A DNA stretch of 6,574 bases from Sulfurovum sp. (GCA_027066595.1 JAMONG010000252.1:1-6574), one strand, 5' to 3'; counted from the stretch's first letter, positions 1 through 5,977 are shown. Program-made: numbers and translations. Notes: a model not told the origin generated them from the letters alone.

Positions 1-86
1 CCAAAATGCTCGCAGCTGCTAAGAACTTGGACTTTGAAGATGCGGCTAGACTTAGAGATGAGATAGCTAAAGTCAAAAAACTGTAA
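1..86 (+). CDS. uvrB: UvrB C-terminal fragment (excinuclease ABC subunit B), 5' end outside window
   Basis: Only the last 27 codons are present, read from base 3 to the TAA at 84-86. The peptide contains the run LDFEDAARLRDEI, which matches the UVR helical-hairpin motif at the extreme C-terminus of UvrB, the segment that contacts UvrC in nucleotide excision repair. The same motif occurs inside UvrC and in a few other proteins, but a stop seven residues after the motif fits UvrB best. No hairpin-plus-T-tract terminator follows directly, so transcription may continue into the next gap or end at the REP-like palindromes there. The helicase domains lie outside the window, so the identification rests on this motif and its terminal position. 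Confidence 0.8.
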   Translation, partial: KMLAAAKNLDFEDAARLRDEIAKVKKL

Positions 87-90
87 TTTT

Positions 91-99
91 TGCTATAAT
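91..99 (+). promoter_or_regulatory. Extended -10 promoter candidate for ppk1
   Basis: TGCTATAAT matches the extended -10 consensus (TGnTATAAT) perfectly and lies five bases after the uvrB stop. No good -35 hexamer is seen upstream. This is tolerable because the housekeeping sigma factor of Campylobacterota is known to depend little on a -35 box. A start near 105-107 would give ppk1 a leader of about 150 nt containing the whole REP-like pair at 127-236. Readthrough from uvrB is the alternative. Confidence 0.5.
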
Positions 100-126
100 A
101 CGCGTAAATATAAATAGATACATACC

Positions 127-236
127 CTCGTTCCACCTGTCCTCAGGTGAAATGCATACAAAACTATGAACTATAAACAACTTACCTTTTATGTCCAAAT
201 TGTATATGCATTCCTACTCAGGAGAGTAGGAACGAG
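127..236. repeat. REPIN-like element: two REP-type palindromes in inverted orientation
   Basis: The left arm (127-161) reads CTCGTTCC, stem ACCTG, loop TCCT, stem CAGGT, then GAAATGCATACAA. The right arm (200-236), read on the minus strand, gives CTCGTTCC, stem TACTC, loop TCCT, stem GAGTA, then GGAATGCATATACAA. Flanks and loop are conserved, while three of five stem positions differ, each with a matching change in the partner strand, so pairing is kept. Each arm folds alone (left 6 bp, right 9 bp) and the two can also pair with each other across a 38-nt AT-rich spacer. This is the architecture of REPINs, which are mobilised in trans by RAYT (REP-associated tyrosine) transposases. The layout CGTTCC-stem-GGAATGCA resembles a REP-like family I recall from other bacteria. 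The family assignment is inference; the palindromes are seen directly. No transposase gene is in the window. Confidence 0.75.
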
Positions 237-257
237 ATTAGTTTTTAAAGGTACAAA

Positions 258-2345
258 ATGGCTCATGACTTAGACTCATCACAACTCTACTTTAACCGTG
301 AACTCTCATGGCTTCAGTTTAACTCTCGTGTACTAGCACAAGCACTTGACTCAAAGCTTCCACCTCTTGAACGTTTAAAATTTTTAGCCATTTATGGTAC
401 AAACCTAGATGAGTTTTACATGATACGTGTTGCAGGTCTTAGAGCCCTTTACAAAGCACGTATACAAGAGACTGGAGCTGCAAAGCTTACCCCAAGTGAA
501 CAACTTAAAGCCATTCATGACTACTTGCATGAAGAGCATAAGGTACTAGAGTCTTGTTACACCTCTATCATCTCTGAACTTCACAACAGTGGGGTACACA
601 TCAAAAACTACGATACACTGGAAGAAGAAGAAAAAAGCACCATTAAAGAAATGTTTTTTAATGAGATATACCCTGTCATCATCCCCATCGCAGTAGATGC
701 TACACACCCTTTTCCTCACTTAAACAACCTTAGTTTTGGTCTGGCAGTCACACTCAAAGATGACTCTAAAAACATTAAACATGGACTCATACGTATACCA
801 CGTATCTTGCCTCGCTTTTTACAAATAGAGCAAACCTTTGTACCCATAGAGTCTGTCGTTGAGCACTTCTCTTCAGACATTTTTCCAGGATTTAAGCCTT
901 TAGCTTCTACACCATTTAGGGTGACACGTAATGCAGATATCGAGATAGAAGAGGAAGAAGCTGATGACTTTTTACAGCTTCTTCAAGAGGGGCTACGTTC
1001 AAGAAATAAAGGTTCACTCATACGTCTTGAACTGATGAAAGGTGCAGACAAAAAACTTACCAAGTTTTTGCTTTCAAATTTGAACCTTGACGATAAAGAC
1101 ATTTATAACTACAAAACCTTACCGCTAAACCTTGGTGGTTTTTGGCAGATAGTTGGAGACAAAGCTCTCTCTCATCTTGTACTGCCTACCTTTAACCCAA
1201 AGATACTCCCCCCACTAGACTCTGAAAATATCTTTGATGCGATAGACAAGCAAGATGTACTGCTTTATCATCCTTTTGATAGTTTTGAGCCTGTGATACA
1301 GTTCATCAAACAAGCAGCCTCTGACCCTGAGACTATTGCTATACGTATGACACTCTACCGTGCAGGGCAAAAATCACCCATCGTTAAAGCACTTATAGAT
1401 GCAGCACAAGATGGCAAACAAATCATGGTACTCGTGGAACTCAAAGCCCGCTTTGATGAAGAAAACAACATGCGTTGGGCAAAAGCCCTAGAAGATGCAG
1501 GTGTACATGTAGTCTATGGTATCCCTGGTCTTAAAGTCCATGCAAAAGTAGCACAAGTCATTAAAAGAACAGCTAACAAACTACAAAGCTATGTACATCT
1601 AGCCACAGGTAACTACAATGCAGGAACGGCAAAAGTCTATACCGATATGTCTTACTTTACAAGTAAAGAAGCATTTAGCACAGATGCCACACATTTTTTT
1701 CACTTTTTAACTGGTTTTTCTACACATACTAAACTTGACACCCTTTTTATGTCACCAAAACAAATCAAACCTAAACTCATCAGACTCATAGAAAAAGAGG
1801 CGAAGTATGGACAAGAGGGACATGTCATACTCAAAGCAAATTCTTTAGTAGACACAGATGTCATCAAGGCACTTTATAAGGCATCACAAGATGGCTGTAA
1901 AATAGACCTTATCATACGTGGTATATGTTGTTTAAAGCCACAAGTCAAAGGAATTTCAGAAAACATTACTGTCTCCTCTATCATCGGTAAGTACTTAGAA
2001 CATGCACGTGTTTACTTTTTCAAGCATGATAAAGTAAAGTGTTACATCGCTTCTGCAGACCTCATGCCTAGAAACCTTGTACGTCGTGTAGAGCTTATGA
2101 CACCCATACTCGAAGACAACCTCACACAAAAAATAGAACAAATCCTTATGCTACAACTTGCAGACAACGCTTTACGTTGGGAACTGCAAAGTGATGGGAA
2201 CTACACAAAAGTACCTCAGCTTGCTAAAGAAATCAGCAACCATGCTGTACTAGAAGAGTATGTCTCTAAAATATACGATAAAACCAAGAAAGAGACACCA
2301 GAATACGTCAGCCGTCTTGCCAATAAAATACTAAAGGAGAGCTAA
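258..2345 (+). CDS. ppk1: Polyphosphate kinase 1
   Basis: This 695-residue protein has the usual PPK1 length and domain order: an N-terminal helical domain (LYFNRELSWLQFN near residue 10, TNLDEFYM near 49), a head domain (about 110-310), and two phospholipase-D-like C domains (about 315-490 and 495-680). PPK1 reversibly transfers the ATP gamma-phosphate onto inorganic polyphosphate through a phosphohistidine. His428 in GLKVHAK matches the phosphorylated E. coli His435, and His582 in EHARVYFF matches His592. Arg368 (LYR) and Arg398 (KARFDE) match the metal/phosphate-site arginines 375 and 405, with the same 30-residue spacing to each other and to His428. The ATG at 258 has an AAAGG ribosome site six bases upstream. 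The gene ends in TAATG, overlapping the next start by one base. It is expected to act in the cytoplasm or at the inner membrane, in phosphate storage and stress survival. Nothing is missing or broken. Confidence 0.97.
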   Translation: MAHDLDSSQLYFNRELSWLQFNSRVLAQALDSKLPPLERLKFLAIYGTNLDEFYMIRVAGLRALYKARIQETGAAKLTPSEQLKAIHDYLHEEHKVLESCYTSIISELHNSGVHIKNYDTLEEEEKSTIKEMFFNEIYPVIIPIAVDATHPFPHLNNLSFGLAVTLKDDSKNIKHGLIRIPRILPRFLQIEQTFVPIESVVEHFSSDIFPGFKPLASTPFRVTRNADIEIEEEEADDFLQLLQEGLRSRNKGSLIRLELMKGADKKLTKFLLSNLNLDDKDIYNYKTLPLNLGGFWQIVGDKALSHLVLPTFNPKILPPLDSENIFDAIDKQDVLLYHPFDSFEPVIQFIKQAASDPETIAIRMTLYRAGQKSPIVKALIDAAQDGKQIMVLVELKARFDEENNMRWAKALEDAGVHVVYGIPGLKVHAKVAQVIKRTANKLQSYVHLATGNYNAGTAKVYTDMSYFTSKEAFSTDATHFFHFLTGFSTHTKLDTLFMSPKQIKPKLIRLIEKEAKYGQEGHVILKANSLVDTDVIKALYKASQDGCKIDLIIRGICCLKPQVKGISENITVSSIIGKYLEHARVYFFKHDKVKCYIASADLMPRNLVRRVELMTPILEDNLTQKIEQILMLQLADNALRWELQSDGNYTKVPQLAKEISNHAVLEEYVSKIYDKTKKETPEYVSRLANKILKES

Positions 2346-2872
2346 TGATACTGCCTTTTCAAAAATGGACACCAAAACTAGGTTTTAATGCATGGGTAGC
2401 AGAGGGAGCATCTGTCATAGGACGTACCGTTATAGGTGAAGACTCTGCTGTATGGTTTGGCTGTGTGGTACGTGGAGATGTACACCACATCACCATAGGT
2501 GACAGAAGCAACATTCAAGACCTAAGCATGATACACGTCACCCACCATAAAAAACCAGATGAAAGTGATGGTAACCCCACCATCATAGGCAATGATGTTA
2601 CCGTAGGTCACAGAGTCATGCTTCACGGCTGTACCATAGAAGATGCCTGTCTCATAGGCATGTCTGCCACCATACTTGATGGTGCAGTCATAGGAAAAGA
2701 ATCTATCGTAGGAGCATCTTCACTTGTCACTAAAGGCAAGAAGTTCCCACCAAGAAGCCTCATCATGGGAAGCCCCGCAAAAGTAATACGAGAACTCACA
2801 GACGAAGAAGTAGCAGAGCTATACGCATCTGCAGAGCGTTATGTTAAATTCAAGAATGAATATATCAACTAA
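2345..2872 (+). CDS. Gamma-carbonic-anhydrase-like hexapeptide-repeat protein
   Basis: This 175-residue protein has the usual length of the YrdA/PaaY/CaiE-type gamma-carbonic-anhydrase family. Isoleucine/valine-rich hexapeptide repeats (about residues 20-145) would form a left-handed beta-helix, normally trimeric with metal between subunits, followed by a C-terminal helix (LTDEEVAELYASAERYVKF). The metal ligands are visible: His64 (MIHVTHH), His89 and His94 (VGHRVMLHG), with the same 89-to-94 spacing as His117/His122 of the archaeal enzyme Cam. Arg43, Asp45 and Gln58 fit Cam Arg59, Asp61 and Gln75. Cam's acidic-loop proton shuttle is not evident, as is common in bacterial homologues, so carbonic anhydrase activity is plausible but unproven. 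Its ATG overlaps the ppk1 stop by one base, and an AAGGAG site (2334-2339) lies inside the ppk1 end, indicating translational coupling. An acyltransferase-like or orphan metal-protein role remains possible. Confidence 0.88.
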   Translation: MILPFQKWTPKLGFNAWVAEGASVIGRTVIGEDSAVWFGCVVRGDVHHITIGDRSNIQDLSMIHVTHHKKPDESDGNPTIIGNDVTVGHRVMLHGCTIEDACLIGMSATILDGAVIGKESIVGASSLVTKGKKFPPRSLIMGSPAKVIRELTDEEVAELYASAERYVKFKNEYIN

Positions 2873-2906
2873 TCTATAAATTCGTATCCAAAAATCAATA
2901 TGCAGT

Positions 2907-2929
2907 CGCGATAGTGGTTGCGTTTTTTT
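2907..2929 (+). terminator. Possible intrinsic terminator after the carbonic-anhydrase-like gene
   Basis: CGCGAT (2907-2912) can pair with GTTGCG (2917-2922) around an AGTG loop, giving six pairs of which two are G-U wobbles. Seven Ts follow immediately (2923-2929), then another T-run after one C. Position (35 nt past the stop) and T-tract fit a Rho-independent terminator for the ppk1 transcript, but the stem is short and weak. Confidence 0.45.
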
Positions 2930-2937
2930 CTTTTTTG

Positions 2938-2983
2938 GTTACTCTTTTCTCTTTTGTCGCAGTACAAAAAAGAAAAAAGTAAC
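2938..2983. repeat. Long T/A-rich inverted repeat (20-bp arms)
   Basis: The left arm (2938-2957) and right arm (2964-2983) pair at 18 of 20 positions around a six-base loop, with GTTACT at one outer end and AGTAAC at the other. The two mismatches are both C opposite A, inside the T-run. An 11-bp direct repeat, TAACAAGAAAA, occurs at 2980-2990 and again at 2997-3007; the second copy runs into the ribosome site of the next gene. Strand bias (T-rich then A-rich) gives the spurious reading frames here a low-complexity K/F composition. It may be a dispersed intergenic palindrome, part of a terminator, or a small nonautonomous element. Confidence 0.6.
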
Positions 2984-3017
2984 AAGAAAACCCAAATAAC
3001 AAGAAAAGGTGTTTATC

Positions 3018-3674
3018 ATGACACAAATCATAGGAAAAAGTTTCAAAGACATATTTTCAAGTACCGTCTTACTCTTCGTACTAAAAGTAACCCTCATTTC
3101 ACTAGCCATTACCTTTGCACTGTTATGGGGACTAAAAGACAACCTCAACAGCTTTATCACTTCTTATTTGACATGGCTACCATGGGAATGGCTTCAAACC
3201 ACAGGTGCATCTGTCGCGTCCATTGCCATTAGTTATATGGTATTTATCATGATGATATCTATCGTTACTTCATTTATGGTAGAACCTCTACTCATCAAAC
3301 TTGCAAAAAAACATTACCCTGAAGTAGAAGTTGTAGGCACTCCAAACATGAGTACTTCCCTCATACTAAGTTTAAAGTCTGCCATGATAATGTTCATCAT
3401 CTTCATGTTTACGTTTCCTGTGATGTTCATACCCCTTGTAGGTGCTATCTATATGTTATGGCTTTGGTCTATACTACTGAAAAAGCCTACCATTTATGAT
3501 GTAAGTTCTCTATTTATAGCAGATAAAAAAGATGTGAAAGCCAGAACAAAAAAGTCTACCATGTTAGCCATGATTGCCGCAGGGTTTAACTACATCCCTG
3601 TACTAAATATTTTTTCTGCTGTGTTTGCACAAATACTCTTTTTACATCATATTTTAGGAGAAGAAGAAAAATAA
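3018..3674 (+). CDS. EI24/CysZ-like multi-pass inner-membrane protein
   Basis: This 218-residue protein is strongly hydrophobic, with membrane segments at about residues 16-38, 64-90, 117-135, 137-153 and 181-209. The C-terminal pattern GFNYIPVLNIFSAVFAQILFLHHIL, together with the overall layout, resembles the EI24/CysZ (DUF540) family, whose best-known bacterial member CysZ is linked to sulfate uptake. The match is by pattern only, so substrate and function are unknown. I chose the ATG at 3018 over an in-frame GTG at 3009 because AAAAGG (3004-3009) stands eight bases before the ATG and overlaps that GTG. It is separated from the upstream operon by 145 bp holding a possible terminator and an inverted repeat, so it may have its own promoter, although I see no clear one. 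Its last codons lie inside a palindrome shared with the opposite gene. Confidence 0.75.
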   Translation: MTQIIGKSFKDIFSSTVLLFVLKVTLISLAITFALLWGLKDNLNSFITSYLTWLPWEWLQTTGASVASIAISYMVFIMMISIVTSFMVEPLLIKLAKKHYPEVEVVGTPNMSTSLILSLKSAMIMFIIFMFTFPVMFIPLVGAIYMLWLWSILLKKPTIYDVSSLFIADKKDVKARTKKSTMLAMIAAGFNYIPVLNIFSAVFAQILFLHHILGEEEK

Positions 3675-3690
3675 TTATTTTTCTTCTTCT
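3659..3690. terminator. Perfect 32-bp palindrome at the tail-to-tail junction, likely bidirectional terminator
   Basis: The centre of symmetry lies exactly between 3674 and 3675, the last bases of the two convergent genes, and all 16 pairs match. Both stop codons (TAA on each strand) and both EEEK C-termini are encoded by its arms. On either strand the transcript reads A/G-rich then T/C-rich, giving a hairpin whose 3' arm is U-rich. This could stop transcription both ways, though the stem is AT-rich and lacks the usual GC base. Confidence 0.55.
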
Positions 3691-4466
3691 TTCTTTAATC
3701 GTCTCTGTTTTTTAGATGACTTTGAAAACTGCAGTAACTCGTCTGCTGTACAGACATACTCAGGTATGCCTTCTAACGATTTTTCCATCACCTTTAAGGC
3801 ACAAACTGCATCGCTATAGGCTCTGTGATGTGTGGCAGTCTCTATGCCTAAAAAGTCTATAAGGTATGCTAATCCATACCGTTCACTCTCAAATGTACGC
3901 CGTGCCAACTCTATAGTACAAAGCTTAGGGTTACCGATGTTCCCTAAACCAAAACGTTCAAATGAGGCATTGAGAAACGTATAGTCAAAGTCTGCATTAT
4001 GTGCCACAAAAATAGCATCTTGCATAAAATGTCTTAGCCTTGTTAATGCTTCTTTTCGCGTAGGTGCACCCATAAGGTCGGTAGGTTCGATGCCTGTGAT
4101 TTTAGAAATGTATTCTGGTAAAAAGGCACACTCAACAAACGTTTCTAAACGGTCAATGATTTGACCATTTTCTATCATAATAGCACCTATCTCTATGACC
4201 TGTGATGTACCTGGTTTTGAGCCATTGGTTTCTATGTCTATGACACAATAACGCTGTGTTTCATGTGAAGTAAAATAGGTCTCTAATTTATAAATATCTT
4301 CTTCTTGGCTAATGGGATAACCAGAGGCTTGTAGTAAAATAAAGATTGTATCGCTGTCTTCAAGTAGGGTAGTGTGCTTGGTTACAATATATTTATATTG
4401 TGACTCTTGTAACACTCCGTTATGTTTACGAAATGCCTGCGTGAGTTCCTCAAAGACTTTTTGCAT
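3675..4466 (-). CDS. DnaQ-like DEDDh 3'-5' exonuclease with an extra N-terminal domain
   Basis: This 263-residue protein has the three exonuclease motifs of the DnaQ/DNA polymerase III epsilon superfamily: Exo I with Asp77 and Glu79 (VIDIETNG), Exo II HNADFDYTFL with Asp161, and Exo III HHRAYSDA with His214 and Asp219. These residues bind two metal ions that hydrolyse 3' nucleotides, so the enzyme should be active. Residues 1-70 are not part of the nuclease fold; they look helical and could be a small winged-helix-like domain, an inference from composition. The C-terminus is highly charged (KKQRRLKKEEEK). It could be the replicative proofreading subunit or a separate repair or RNA-processing exonuclease, and sequence alone does not decide, so I give no symbol. 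Its ATG lies 17 bases inside the end of trpF, with no strong ribosome site, suggesting translation coupled to trpF. Confidence 0.88.
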   Translation of the reverse strand: MQKVFEELTQAFRKHNGVLQESQYKYIVTKHTTLLEDSDTIFILLQASGYPISQEEDIYKLETYFTSHETQRYCVIDIETNGSKPGTSQVIEIGAIMIENGQIIDRLETFVECAFLPEYISKITGIEPTDLMGAPTRKEALTRLRHFMQDAIFVAHNADFDYTFLNASFERFGLGNIGNPKLCTIELARRTFESERYGLAYLIDFLGIETATHHRAYSDAVCALKVMEKSLEGIPEYVCTADELLQFSKSSKKQRRLKKEEEK

Positions 4467-5040
4467 TGGCGATAAACTGCTTTACTTTTTGAGGATCTTT
4501 TTTTCCTTTTATAGACTCAACTCCAGAGCTTACATCTACACCATAAAAACCTAACTGTTTTACTTGTGCTACATTTTGGGCGGTTAACCCCCCTGCTAAA
4601 ATCATTTTAGAGCAGTCTATGCCATTAAACCATTCAAGATTAAGACGTTGTCCTGAACCACCATAGCCCTCGCTAAAGGTATCGACTAAACGGTATCTCT
4701 CTTTAAATTGTTGTAAATCTTCAGGGCTTTTAGCACGTACCACAGGAAGTGTTTGTAATCCTATGGCATCTAACGACTCTTCATCTACATCAAAATGTAT
4801 CTGGGCGCGTGAAATGTCACAATATTTACAGACCGTATCGATAGTCTCTATCCCCTCGTTTACAAATAATCCTACACGTTCTACAAAAGGAGGAAGTTTA
4901 TCGATAATACGTTTGGCAGCAGCTGGGGTAATGTAACGTGGTGACTTATTATAAAACACAAATCCTAAAGCATCTGCTCCACACTCTACTGCATGTAAAG
5001 CATCTTTTAGGTTCGTAATACCACATATTTTTACTCTCAT
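4450..5040 (-). CDS. trpF: Phosphoribosylanthranilate isomerase
   Basis: This 196-residue single TIM barrel catalyses the Amadori rearrangement of N-(5'-phosphoribosyl)anthranilate to CdRP, the third step of tryptophan synthesis. The start MRVKICGIT carries the catalytic Cys6. Asp120 in LVDTFSEGYGGSG fits the general acid, Arg35 sits in SPRY, and AGGLTAQNV (about 149-157) with GVDVSSGVES (167-176) form the phosphate-binding end. Two family motifs deviate: QIHF (80-83) replaces the usual QLHG, and GGSGQRLNLEW replaces GGTG..FDW. This may be a lineage variant, as the catalytic residues are intact. The start has AAAAAGGA ending five bases upstream, which overlaps the rpe stop 11 nt away, so it should be co-transcribed with rpe. 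It is separate from any trp operon in this window. Confidence 0.95.
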   Translation of the reverse strand: MRVKICGITNLKDALHAVECGADALGFVFYNKSPRYITPAAAKRIIDKLPPFVERVGLFVNEGIETIDTVCKYCDISRAQIHFDVDEESLDAIGLQTLPVVRAKSPEDLQQFKERYRLVDTFSEGYGGSGQRLNLEWFNGIDCSKMILAGGLTAQNVAQVKQLGFYGVDVSSGVESIKGKKDPQKVKQFIANAKSL

Positions 5041-5051
5041 AATAGTCCTTT

Positions 5052-5693
5052 TTACTTCAATGCAGCTATAGCAGTCTTAACACCTTCAGGATGTTTATAG
5101 ACAAATGAACCTGCTACTACCACATCTACCCCTGCTTCTTCTAAAAGCCTAATATTTTTATCTGTCACACCACCATCTACTTCTATGAGACAATTAGGGT
5201 TTCTTTTTTCTATAAGTGCTTTAAGACGTTGTGCACGTTCAAGTACAGAAGAGATAAACTTTTGGCCTCCAAAACCAGGGTTGACTGACATAAGCAGTAC
5301 CATATCTACATCTTCGAGTAAAAACTCTATGGCTTCTGGTGGTGTATGAGGGTTAAGTGTAATCGCTGGGCGGATACCCAGTGAACGTATTTTTTGTACC
5401 AGTCTATGAGGATGTTTTTCTTCTTCTATATGAAAAGAGATAAACTCTGGTTTGAGAGGTGCAAACAAATCAACAAAAAAAGTGTTGTTTTCTACCATTA
5501 AGTGTATATCTAAAGGTTTAGTCGCAGCTTTTGCTACTGCTTCTACTACCACGGGTCCTATGGTAAGGTTAGGCACAAAATGCCCATCCATCACATCTAC
5601 ATGCACAAAGTCACAGCCACCTTCACAAATGGCTTTTACATCTTGTGCCAAATTTCCAAAATCTGCCGAAAGTATACTTGGAGCTATTAACAT
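5052..5693 (-). CDS. rpe: Ribulose-phosphate 3-epimerase
   Basis: This 213-residue TIM barrel interconverts D-ribulose 5-phosphate and D-xylulose 5-phosphate in the pentose phosphate pathway and, in autotrophs that use it, the Calvin cycle. Family signatures are complete: APSILSADFGNL at the start (Ser7), HVDVMDGHFVPN with metal ligand His31 and catalytic Asp33, DIHLMVE with His64, MSVNPGFGGQKF (135-146), and EVDGGV with catalytic Asp173, then GSFVYK for phosphate binding. Length is normal for the family. The ATG at 5693 has AGGA six bases upstream. It is the first gene of the minus-strand trio with trpF and the exonuclease, driven by a candidate promoter 29 bp before its start. Confidence 0.97.
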   Translation of the reverse strand: MLIAPSILSADFGNLAQDVKAICEGGCDFVHVDVMDGHFVPNLTIGPVVVEAVAKAATKPLDIHLMVENNTFFVDLFAPLKPEFISFHIEEEKHPHRLVQKIRSLGIRPAITLNPHTPPEAIEFLLEDVDMVLLMSVNPGFGGQKFISSVLERAQRLKALIEKRNPNCLIEVDGGVTDKNIRLLEEAGVDVVVAGSFVYKHPEGVKTAIAALK

Positions 5694-5721
5694 TATAATC
5701 CTAGGTTAAAATATTTTAATG

Positions 5722-5730
5722 ATTATAACA
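5722..5730 (-). promoter_or_regulatory. Extended -10 promoter candidate for the rpe-trpF-exonuclease cluster
   Basis: On the minus strand this reads TGTTATAAT, a perfect extended -10 (TGnTATAAT). It would give a leader of about 20 nt before the rpe ATG, leaving room for its AGGA ribosome site. No well-spaced -35 is seen. The REP-like pair starts 21 bp farther upstream, so it lies outside the transcript but touches the -35 side of the promoter. Confidence 0.55.
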
Positions 5731-5750
5731 TAGCGTAGGTTGTAAGCATC

Positions 5751-5859
5751 TGTAGGTGCGACCATGTCGCACGACAAATCTCAGTTTTGTTGTATTGGTA
5801 ATTTCAACTATCATTGTAGTTTGAGTTGTTTCTTGACGCATGACATGGTCACACCTACA
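5751..5859. repeat. Second REPIN-like inverted pair (GTAG-type REP), different family
   Basis: Arm 1 (5751-5777) and arm 2 (5833-5859, read on the minus strand) match at 22 of 27 bases. Each begins TGTAGGTG and has GACCATGTC in its middle. Arm 1 folds as GTGCGAC, loop CAT, GTCGCAC, a perfect 7-bp hairpin (5756-5772). Arm 2 keeps all seven pairs only as minus-strand RNA, using two G-U wobbles. A 55-nt spacer separates the arms. A GTAG at the 5' foot of a hairpin is the known hallmark of REP sequences recognised by RAYT transposases, and the arms resemble the TGTAGGAGCGA-type REPs of gammaproteobacteria. Membership is inference. It lies between divergent rpe and rpmB, apparently outside both transcripts. 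Confidence 0.72.
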
Positions 5860-5919
5860 AAATCTAAAATTCTATATAACACCAAGTACACCTTAAGCAA
5901 TATTTATGCAACTTTTGTC

Positions 5920-5925
5920 TATAAT
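5920..5925 (+). promoter_or_regulatory. -10 box candidate for rpmB
   Basis: TATAAT matches the -10 consensus and is preceded by TG two bases upstream, one base off the ideal extended -10 spacing. It would give a leader of about 45 nt before the rpmB start. No convincing -35 box is visible. A TATATA at 5873-5878 is a weaker alternative. Confidence 0.45.
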
Positions 5926-5977
5926 CCCACAAAATATTCACCGTTTTAAATAGCGGTATCATACTGAAGGAAATATC

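Noticed and set aside
127..236. CRISPR array or tRNA-like fold
   Set aside because: Only two arms exist and they are inverted, not direct repeats with unique spacers; there is no tRNA anticodon or T-loop pattern.
3009..3017. Upstream GTG start for the EI24-like gene
   Set aside because: The GTG overlaps the AAAAGG ribosome site that serves the ATG at 3018 at a normal distance.
2939..3160. Minus-strand open frame over the same region
   Set aside because: It is antisense to the EI24-like gene and its end is the translated T/A repeat; a shadow.
2918..3232. Open frame on the plus strand (104 codons) over the inverted repeat
   Set aside because: It is low-complexity K/F-rich at its start, covers a hairpin repeat and overlaps the EI24-like gene in another frame. 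No ribosome site or recognisable family.
4372..4554. Plus-strand open frame of 60 codons
   Set aside because: Antisense to the exonuclease/trpF junction, cysteine-rich and without family resemblance.
5452..5709. Plus-strand open frame of 85 codons
   Set aside because: Antisense to the well-supported rpe gene.
5740..5745. TTACAA on the minus strand as a -35 box for rpe
   Set aside because: It is only 12 bases from the -10 box, too close for a sigma-70-type promoter.
5764..5949. Plus-strand open frame of 61 codons in the rpe-rpmB gap
   Set aside because: Its start codon is in the hairpin of the REP-like arm and it spans both arms; no ribosome site.
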